NCBI GenBank assembly: GCA_043820265.1
Contig: JBDREA010000149.1
Location: 1-10,491, forward strand
Direction: 5' to 3'
Length of the DNA stretch: 10,491 nucleotides
Source of the DNA: JBDREA01 sp043820265
GTDB taxonomy: Archaea > Altiarchaeota > Altiarchaeia > IMC4 > JBDREA01
The notes under the pieces are model-generated. The model made no database searches. It was not told the DNA's origin and saw nothing but the letters and a program-made list of their open reading frames with translations. Positions 6,291-10,491 of the stretch are shown in pieces; the first letter of the stretch is position 1; every line of letters starts with the position of its first letter. The translations under genes and the position numbers were made by a program.

Positions 6291-7220
6291 TTATTTTTCC
6301 CACTCCCAGGAATATGAATACTTTTGTTTTAGAAACTGGTAAGCAGCTTGAGGGGGCATGACCCCTTCTTCGGTGACTATCATGGAGACGTATTGGTGCG
6401 GGGTGATATCGAAAGCCGGATTCAATATCTTTACCCCCTTTATTTTGGTTACCTCTTTTGGATCTCTTTCCTCGATTTCGACTAGGTTGCCGATGAGCGT
6501 ATTAGGGGAGAATTTTATGGATTCGGCAGCAACTATCACATCGATTCCAAGGCTAGCCGCTGCCAATGCTACTTGGGCTGTCCCGATCTTATTGACGACG
6601 TCGCCATTAGCACATATTGCGTCGGCTCCCACGATCACCTTGTCTATCTCGAGTGCTCGCATATGGTAGTAAGCCGAAGAATCGATTATCAGCGTAGGAT
6701 TCAACCCTGCCTTTTTCAGTGCCTTAACGGATAGGTATCCCTGGTTTCTGGGCCTTGTCTCGTCGCATACGACATTTATCTTTTTTCCCTGTCTGTGGGC
6801 TTGGATTATAACCTGTAGGGCTGTGTCGCTGTTGCAGTGGGTGAGGATGTCGTCGCCGTCCCGGATGAGGCGGCTCCCATATTCGGCGATGCGTTTAAGG
6901 GAGTCTTTTTGGTCGGCGATGAATTCATCGATTTTTTGGGTAAGTGCTTGCTTGAACTCCTTTTCCCTCAGTTTCTTGTTTTGGTCTGCGATGTGGAGGA
7001 TGTAGTCGATGCTGTTGGGAAGAGATACTGCTGTGGGCCTTGACGACCTGATTAATTTGCCTGCTGATTTGAGTTCCCTGACGATATTTTTTGTCGGCCC
7101 CTTAGTGTTTTTAACAACATACTTTAGCGTTTTTGCTGCCTCAATCGCTATGTCGAGGGCTCCCCGCACCTTCATCGACTTGATGTCCCGGTAGGTTCTT
7201 TCGACTTCTCTTAAAACCAT
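6291..7220 (-). CDS. Ribose-1,5-bisphosphate isomerase / eIF2B-alpha-like protein
   Basis: A 309-residue member of the eIF2B-alpha/MtnA superfamily, often labelled translation initiation factor 2B in archaea. The studied archaeal enzyme (Thermococcus R15P isomerase) converts ribose-1,5-bisphosphate to ribulose-1,5-bisphosphate in AMP breakdown, before RuBisCO. Visible motifs are MKVRGALDIA (16-25), THCNSDTAL (127-135), CDETRPRNQG (152-161), VIVGADAI (195-202) and NKIGT (210-214). C129 and D200 sit where the catalytic Cys and Asp of the isomerase are found, which favours an enzyme over a purely regulatory eIF2B subunit. The N-terminal 120 residues are helical, as in the family. No RuBisCO or AMP phosphorylase gene is in the window, so the pathway cannot be confirmed. 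The ATG at 7220 has no ribosome binding site and is divergent to argF, with 42 bases between start codons. Confidence 0.85.
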   Translation of the reverse strand: MVLREVERTYRDIKSMKVRGALDIAIEAAKTLKYVVKNTKGPTKNIVRELKSAGKLIRSSRPTAVSLPNSIDYILHIADQNKKLREKEFKQALTQKIDEFIADQKDSLKRIAEYGSRLIRDGDDILTHCNSDTALQVIIQAHRQGKKINVVCDETRPRNQGYLSVKALKKAGLNPTLIIDSSAYYHMRALEIDKVIVGADAICANGDVVNKIGTAQVALAAASLGIDVIVAAESIKFSPNTLIGNLVEIEERDPKEVTKIKGVKILNPAFDITPHQYVSMIVTEEGVMPPQAAYQFLKQKYSYSWEWEK

Positions 7221-7262
7221 AGTATTTTATAAATTGCCTTCCTCTCAATAAAAGTGTTCAAA
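7221..7262. promoter_or_regulatory. Compact divergent promoter between the isomerase gene and argF
   Basis: Only 42 bases separate the two start codons. On the plus strand TTTTATAAATT (7225-7235) is a TATA-like box about 30-38 bases before the argF ATG, so an argF transcript would be nearly leaderless. On the minus strand TTTTATTGAG (about 7244-7253) lies 25-33 bases before the isomerase ATG, with the same implication. Neither gene has a Shine-Dalgarno, which fits. The two initiation complexes would overlap and could compete. Confidence 0.45.
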
Positions 7263-8162
7263 ATGCATCTTCTTTCTATCAGCGATTTTTCGGCTGGGGA
7301 CGTGGATTCCCTTTTAGGTGAAACGGCTAAATTGAAGTCTAACCCAGAAAAATATTCAGAGTCATTGAAAGGCAAGACGCTTGCGATATTTTTTGAAAAA
7401 CCAAGCACTCGAACACGTATCAGCTTTGACGTCGCCATCTATCAACTGGGCGGACACGGTCTGACCTTGCGCCCCAACGAAATGCAACTGGGCCGGGGAG
7501 AAACCATTGCAGACAGTGCCCGGGTCCTCTCGCGATACGTCGACGGAGTAATGGCGCGGGTCAATAAACAAGAGACTTTGGTCGAGCTTGCATCACATTC
7601 GACTATCCCGATCATTAACGGACTATCAGACATCGAACACCCATGTCAGGCACTCTCGGATCTTTTTACAATCAAGGAGTCAGCGGGAAAATTAGAGGGA
7701 GTCAAACTCTCATACGTCGGGGATGGAAACAACGTCGCAAACAGCCTCCTCCTAGCTTGCGCACTTACGGGAGTGGAATTTACCTGTGCAACTCCTATGG
7801 GATACGAACCAAACGAAAAAATTTACAAGAAAGCGAAAAAGATTTCGTCTAAAATCAATTTATCAAATGATCCAATCAAAGCAGTAAAAGACGCAGACTT
7901 CATCTACACCGACGTATGGGTGTCAATGGGCGACGAATCCGAAGAAAAGAAGCGAATGAAAGATCTTGAAGATTTTCAGGTCAACAAAAAGCTCCTTTCA
8001 AAGGCGGGGAAAAACTGCAAAGTACTACACTGCCTACCGGCCCACCGAGGCCAAGAGATAACAGACGAAGTGATCGACAGTCCAGCAAGCCTAGTATGGG
8101 ACCAGGCAGAAAACCGCCTGCACATGCAAAAGGCGATACTAGTGAAACTGATGGGACAATAG
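7263..8162 (+). CDS. argF: Ornithine carbamoyltransferase
   Basis: Cytosolic enzyme joining carbamoyl phosphate and ornithine to give citrulline in arginine synthesis. The reverse direction is used in arginine deiminase catabolism. The 299 residues carry the full set of motifs: FEKPSTRTR (44-52) with the carbamoyl-phosphate S-x-R-T-R loop; HPCQALSD (126-133); the closing SMG loop in DVWVSMGDE (217-225); HCLPAHRG (256-263) with the ornithine-site Cys; and QAENRLHMQKA (281-291). The HCLP and SMG motifs separate it from aspartate carbamoyltransferase. The frame is open to a GTG at 7254, but the ATG at 7263 gives the family's common MHLLSISD beginning and fits a leaderless promoter. It is the only plus-strand gene in the window, with no other arginine gene beside it. 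Confidence 0.96.
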   Translation: MHLLSISDFSAGDVDSLLGETAKLKSNPEKYSESLKGKTLAIFFEKPSTRTRISFDVAIYQLGGHGLTLRPNEMQLGRGETIADSARVLSRYVDGVMARVNKQETLVELASHSTIPIINGLSDIEHPCQALSDLFTIKESAGKLEGVKLSYVGDGNNVANSLLLACALTGVEFTCATPMGYEPNEKIYKKAKKISSKINLSNDPIKAVKDADFIYTDVWVSMGDESEEKKRMKDLEDFQVNKKLLSKAGKNCKVLHCLPAHRGQEITDEVIDSPASLVWDQAENRLHMQKAILVKLMGQ

Positions 8163-8173
8163 TCTAATCTTGA

Positions 8174-9100
8174 TTATCGTAGCTCCGCTAGAATCTGGCA
8201 GGTCTTGCAGATTTTTCCTGACGCCGGCTCCCCGCATTTTTCGCATTTCTGGATTTTAGCCCCCTTCGACTTTTCCTTCATCAATGCTGCGAGTTCGTCC
8301 GCTGTTTTTAATTGTTGGTGTTTTGATCCGGGGTGCTTTTCTTCCAGGTCGTTGATGCATTTTTTTATCGAGGTGCGAAAGGATTCGGTGGCATACTTGC
8401 ATCCAGATTTTCCAAAAGGAATTTTCTTCATTTTCGTATAAGCGAGCACTTCATCTTCGGGGCAGTTTCTCAAAGGCTTTATTCTGGGGACGAACCGCGA
8501 GTCGGAGACTGCTCCGACGACTGGACCCATCCGCCCGTTCTGAGCTATCTCCCCCCTAACATAATTCATCATCGACGACTGTATTTCGTCGTCGAGGTTG
8601 TGTCCGGTTGCGATCTTTTTTGCTCCAAGCTCTTTGGATTTGTCGTTTAGGATTCGCCTTCTCAGTATACCGCAATATGTGCAGGCTTTGCTGGGGTCCT
8701 CAAAATCCTTCGCCTTCTTCATTATCCCTGCCAGCGAAAAACCGAATTCTTCCTTGAACGAATAAAGGTTTAATGGAACTCCAAGCACTTTACAGTATTT
8801 CTCCACTATTTCTTTCATCCTAGCTGAATAGGATTCTTCTCCTCCAAGGACATGGATTACTTCTAACCTGGCTTTGGGATTGACCTTTATAATGTCATTT
8901 AGCAAGGTGAGAGTCGTCATGGAATCCTTTCCGCCAGATACCGCCACTAAAACGAAATCCGACCCCCCAATAAGTCTGTTTGACCGGATAGTCTTTCTAA
9001 CTCTTTTCTCGAATAGCTCAGAAAAATGGGTTTCGCACAAATTTTCACCCAGGTACATCAGCTCAAAAACGGATTTGTTATTGCATCGAGCACAGTTCAT
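8174..9100 (-). CDS. ttuA: TtuA/NcsA-family tRNA 2-thiolation enzyme
   Basis: PP-loop ATPase that adenylates C2 of a uridine in tRNA and replaces oxygen with sulfur. TtuA acts on U54; archaeal NcsA/Ncs6 relatives act on the wobble U34, and the target cannot be told from sequence alone. From the ATG at 9100 the protein has 308 residues in the family order. First is an N-terminal zinc finger (C3, C6, C22, H25), then the PP-loop SGGKDS (55-60). The three cysteines that hold the catalytic 4Fe-4S cluster in TtuA are C140 and C143 (CTYC) plus C234, with TGHNLDDE (165-172) between them. A C-terminal zinc finger follows (C286, C289, C298, C301). The frame runs on to 9235, but that extension overlaps the upstream surface-protein gene and lies before the first zinc Cys, so it is rejected. 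It converges with argF, with 11 bases between stops. Confidence 0.94.
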   Translation of the reverse strand: MNCARCNNKSVFELMYLGENLCETHFSELFEKRVRKTIRSNRLIGGSDFVLVAVSGGKDSMTTLTLLNDIIKVNPKARLEVIHVLGGEESYSARMKEIVEKYCKVLGVPLNLYSFKEEFGFSLAGIMKKAKDFEDPSKACTYCGILRRRILNDKSKELGAKKIATGHNLDDEIQSSMMNYVRGEIAQNGRMGPVVGAVSDSRFVPRIKPLRNCPEDEVLAYTKMKKIPFGKSGCKYATESFRTSIKKCINDLEEKHPGSKHQQLKTADELAALMKEKSKGAKIQKCEKCGEPASGKICKTCQILAELR

Positions 9101-9103
9101 TTC

Positions 9104-9111
9104 AAAAAAAA
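9104..9111 (-). terminator. T8 tract just after the surface-protein stop
   Basis: The minus strand reads TAA (stop of the thioredoxin-like surface protein), TC, then eight T, then GAA and the ttuA ATG. An oligo-T run of this length can terminate archaeal transcription without a hairpin. If so, the surface-protein pair would end here and ttuA would need its own start. If not, the three genes are one transcript. Confidence 0.3.
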
Positions 9112-9113
9112 GA

Positions 9114-9914
9114 TTAGTAATAACATCCAGTCTTCTCCTGTATCGTTGCGACCGAACCGCGCATGCCATCCCCGTAAACAATCCACCAAGGTGTTCCAGG
9201 GATGTCTTCGTCGTCGCATTGGTCTTGGTCATCATCGCAGTTCACATGGAGCACATACTTGATTCCCCCGCCGAGCTCCTCCAAAATTCTCGGACTCCAG
9301 GGATCCTTCGTCTTACTTGTTCTATAGTATAAGACTACTCCTTCCCTAGCCAAACACATGCCCAACTCATCCTCGCTCATCGTGCACTCCTTCACACAGG
9401 TTCCAGCACAGTCCACTCCTTCTTCGCCGCCGTTTTGGACGCCATCAAAGCAGCTCGAGCAAGGTTCACAGGGTCCTCCGCAGTCTACGCCTTCCTCCAT
9501 CTGGTTTTGGATTCTGTCAATGCATGAGGGACAAGGTTCGCATGGGCCACCGCAGTCTATCGCATCTTCATCCTGATTCATCAAACCGTCGCTGCAGCTC
9601 TCACATACAGGACAAGGACCTCCGCAGTCTACGTCATCTTCCTCTTGATTTTTTATTCCGTCAACGCATGTTGGTTTGATAGAAGTAGTTGAGCTAACAG
9701 AGGATGTAGTAGTAGATGATGTGCTCTGGGATGTGTTCTCAACTGGCGAATCTCCAATGTCTTCTGCAAAAAACCAGAAATATCCAGCAGCAAGTACTAT
9801 CACCGCAACAAAAATCAAAAACAAGATTAATACAGCAACGAGAACAATACCTCCAGGCAACTTAAGACTTCCACCGCCCGAATCACTGCGGGCTGAACTA
9901 CCCAATCTAGACAT
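9114..9914 (-). CDS. Membrane-anchored protein with four Cys-rich repeats and a CxxC-less thioredoxin-like domain
   Basis: Not a named gene. The 266 residues fall into five parts. Residues 1-21 are a polar start (MSRLGSSARS). One hydrophobic membrane segment (about 22-49) has no lipobox Cys, so it reads as an uncleaved anchor with the rest outside. A Ser/Thr-rich stalk (about 60-80) is a likely glycosylation target. Four 24-residue repeats begin at C83, C107, C131 and C155 with the pattern C-x-D-x3-N-x6-(V/I)-D-C-x3-C; the last two Cys are CxxC in the first three and CxxxC in the fourth. The C-terminal domain (about 185-264) resembles the thioredoxin domain often joined to VKOR: CLAREGVVLYY, KYVLHVNC, DIPGTPWWIVYGDG with P242 as the cis-Pro, and a closing KTGC. 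The place of the catalytic CxxC (about 200-208) has Lys, Asp, Pro and Trp, with no Cys. It follows a similar anchored protein by nine bases and precedes ttuA. Confidence 0.85.
   Translation of the reverse strand: MSRLGSSARSDSGGGSLKLPGGIVLVAVLILFLIFVAVIVLAAGYFWFFAEDIGDSPVENTSQSTSSTTTSSVSSTTSIKPTCVDGIKNQEEDDVDCGGPCPVCESCSDGLMNQDEDAIDCGGPCEPCPSCIDRIQNQMEEGVDCGGPCEPCSSCFDGVQNGGEEGVDCAGTCVKECTMSEDELGMCLAREGVVLYYRTSKTKDPWSPRILEELGGGIKYVLHVNCDDDQDQCDDEDIPGTPWWIVYGDGMRGSVATIQEKTGCYY
9384..9668 (-). repeat. Four tandem 72-base (24-residue) Cys-rich coding repeats
   Basis: Units begin at 9668, 9596, 9524 and 9452 on the minus strand. The consensus is roughly C-x-D-G-x-x-N-Q-x-E-x-x-V-D-C-G-G-P-C-x-P-C. 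At the DNA level the plus-strand word CCGCAGTCTA recurs at exact 72-base spacing in the first three units, pointing to recent duplication. The fourth is diverged (DCAGTC, one extra residue before the last Cys). The acidic, Asn and Cys spacing could hold a metal such as calcium, but that is a guess. Confidence 0.9.
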
Positions 9915-9923
9915 AATAAATCC

Positions 9924-10454
9924 CTAAAGGTTTCTGGCTTCAGAAGTGCACCACGAAAGTGCAAAGGAACCGCACCCATCTTTTCCGCTGCTTGTGGTCG
10001 GAGCACAATCCACGGGAGCGCAAGTCCCCTCTGATCCGATTATGTATCCTTCATCGCAGAATGGCTTATTATCTTTATCGGTACAGGCAGCAAGATACTC
10101 CCTCCCGCAGGGGATAGAAGTCGTAGTTATCTGATCTGGCGTTGAAGTGGTAGAAAACATTATGGAAGAAGTCGAAGTAGACGAAGTAACAGATGAAATG
10201 GAAGTCGAAGTCGAAGAAGATGAAATAGAAGAACTTGTTGGAGCAGGCATCGATGACGTTACTAAAGAATTTGTGATTGGATTTTCGCCTCCGAACAAAA
10301 CAGGTGATAAAAGAAACGCACCCGTGCCGAATCCAACCACTCCAACGAAGACAAAAACCGAAATAACAAAAAATACAACGACCAATCTAGATGAAACGTG
10401 AAACCTGGAACCTCCATCCTCACCATTTTGATCTAATTTCCCTAATCGAGCCAT
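9924..10454 (-). CDS. Membrane-anchored Ser/Thr-stalk protein with a small Cys-rich outer domain
   Basis: Not a recognised family. From the ATG at 10454 it has 176 residues: a polar start MARLGKLDQNGEDGGSR (1-17), a hydrophobic segment (about 24-50) long enough to span the membrane, a Ser/Thr-rich stalk (about 62-114), and a 60-residue outer part with seven Cys (116, 124, 133, 145, 150, 161, 169). Its start (Met, small residue, Arg-Leu-Gly, then a Gly/Ser/acidic patch) and its overall plan copy those of the next gene, nine bases downstream, so the two are likely an operon of related build. An ATG at 10487 would add 11 residues; the shorter form is chosen because of that parallel. No ribosome binding site is seen. 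The odd number of outer Cys leaves one possibly free for a bond to another chain. Function unknown; an outer-surface or adhesion role is an inference from layout. Confidence 0.75.
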   Translation of the reverse strand: MARLGKLDQNGEDGGSRFHVSSRLVVVFFVISVFVFVGVVGFGTGAFLLSPVLFGGENPITNSLVTSSMPAPTSSSISSSSTSTSISSVTSSTSTSSIMFSTTSTPDQITTTSIPCGREYLAACTDKDNKPFCDEGYIIGSEGTCAPVDCAPTTSSGKDGCGSFALSWCTSEARNL

Positions 10455-10491
10455 AAAAACCACACACTGCCCTAAAACACACAACATATGG

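Noticed and set aside
7254..7262. GTG start of argF at 7254
   Set aside because: The ATG at 7263 gives the conserved beginning of the family and fits the likely transcription start.
8163..8173. Terminator between argF and ttuA
   Set aside because: Only 11 bases lie between the convergent stops and neither strand has a T run or hairpin there, so the 3' ends probably overlap.
9101..9235. N-terminal extension of the TtuA-like frame to 9235
   Set aside because: It overlaps the end of the surface-protein gene on the same strand. The family begins at the zinc-finger Met (9100), and the added residues match nothing expected.
9384..9668. CRISPR-like regular spacing of repeated words
   Set aside because: The 72-base period is in frame and coding, with Cys-rich protein repeats; there are no palindromic repeats with unique spacers.
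10147..10401. Acidic, Val/Glu-rich plus-strand frame of 84 codons
   Set aside because: It is the complement of the Ser/Thr-rich stalk of the surface protein; the Glu/Val repetition is a by-product of the low-complexity stalk codons.
10455..10487. ATG start of the right-hand surface protein at 10487
   Set aside because: The start at 10454 gives an N-terminus matching that of the neighbouring surface protein; the added residues are not supported. It remains possible.

Overview
The window is archaeal chromosome. It encodes a 20S proteasome alpha subunit, an SBDS-family ribosome maturation protein, the exosome subunits Rrp4/Rrp41/Rrp42, ribosomal protein eL43 (L37Ae), RNA polymerase subunit P (Rpo12), KEOPS subunit Pcc1 and prefoldin beta, in the order known as the archaeal exosome superoperon. 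Several starts have Shine-Dalgarno sequences of the GGTGA/GGAGGTG type; others have none and sit just behind AT-rich TATA-like boxes. The ribose-1,5-bisphosphate isomerase-like protein and the Ser/Thr-stalk, Cys-repeat surface proteins resemble what is found in DPANN-type or other uncultivated archaea. That lineage guess is weak and rests on recall of family distribution, not on a search.

Layout, left to right. Positions 1-840 (minus) hold a Nop2/Sun-type RNA m5C methyltransferase whose C-terminus runs off the left edge. Positions 877-5635 (minus) hold the superoperon, transcribed from right to left: psmA, SBDS, rrp4, rrp41, rrp42, eL43, rpo12, pcc1, pfdB. Gaps run from a few bases to a few tens of bases, with several stop/start overlaps. 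The 129-base gap 5636-5764 is the largest in the window and holds the likely promoter. Next come an unrecognised small helical protein (5765-6244, possibly starting upstream at 6271) and an eIF2B-like ribose-1,5-bisphosphate isomerase (6291-7220), both minus. Ornithine carbamoyltransferase (7263-8162) is the only plus-strand gene and diverges from the isomerase across a very short spacer. It converges, with 11 bases between stops, on a TtuA/NcsA-type tRNA 2-thiolation enzyme (8174-9100, minus). At the right end (9114-10454, minus) are two adjacent genes for N-terminally membrane-anchored proteins with Ser/Thr-rich stalks and Cys-rich outer domains. There is no gene-free stretch over 300 bases.

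How the genes fit together. The left two thirds are information-processing and protein-quality genes: 3'-5' RNA decay and tailing by the exosome, ribosome maturation, t6A tRNA modification through KEOPS, transcription, nascent-chain folding and proteolysis. TtuA and the Nop2/Sun enzyme add tRNA or rRNA modification. ArgF and the isomerase are metabolic. The surface-protein pair is the accessory part. One member has four exact 24-residue Cys-rich repeats and a C-terminal domain that reads as a thioredoxin fold without its CxxC. That pair, the unknown gene ahead of psmA and its odd start region are the most worthwhile leads. I found no convincing evidence of a wholly new multi-gene system, and saw no RNA genes, CRISPR array or insertion sequence.
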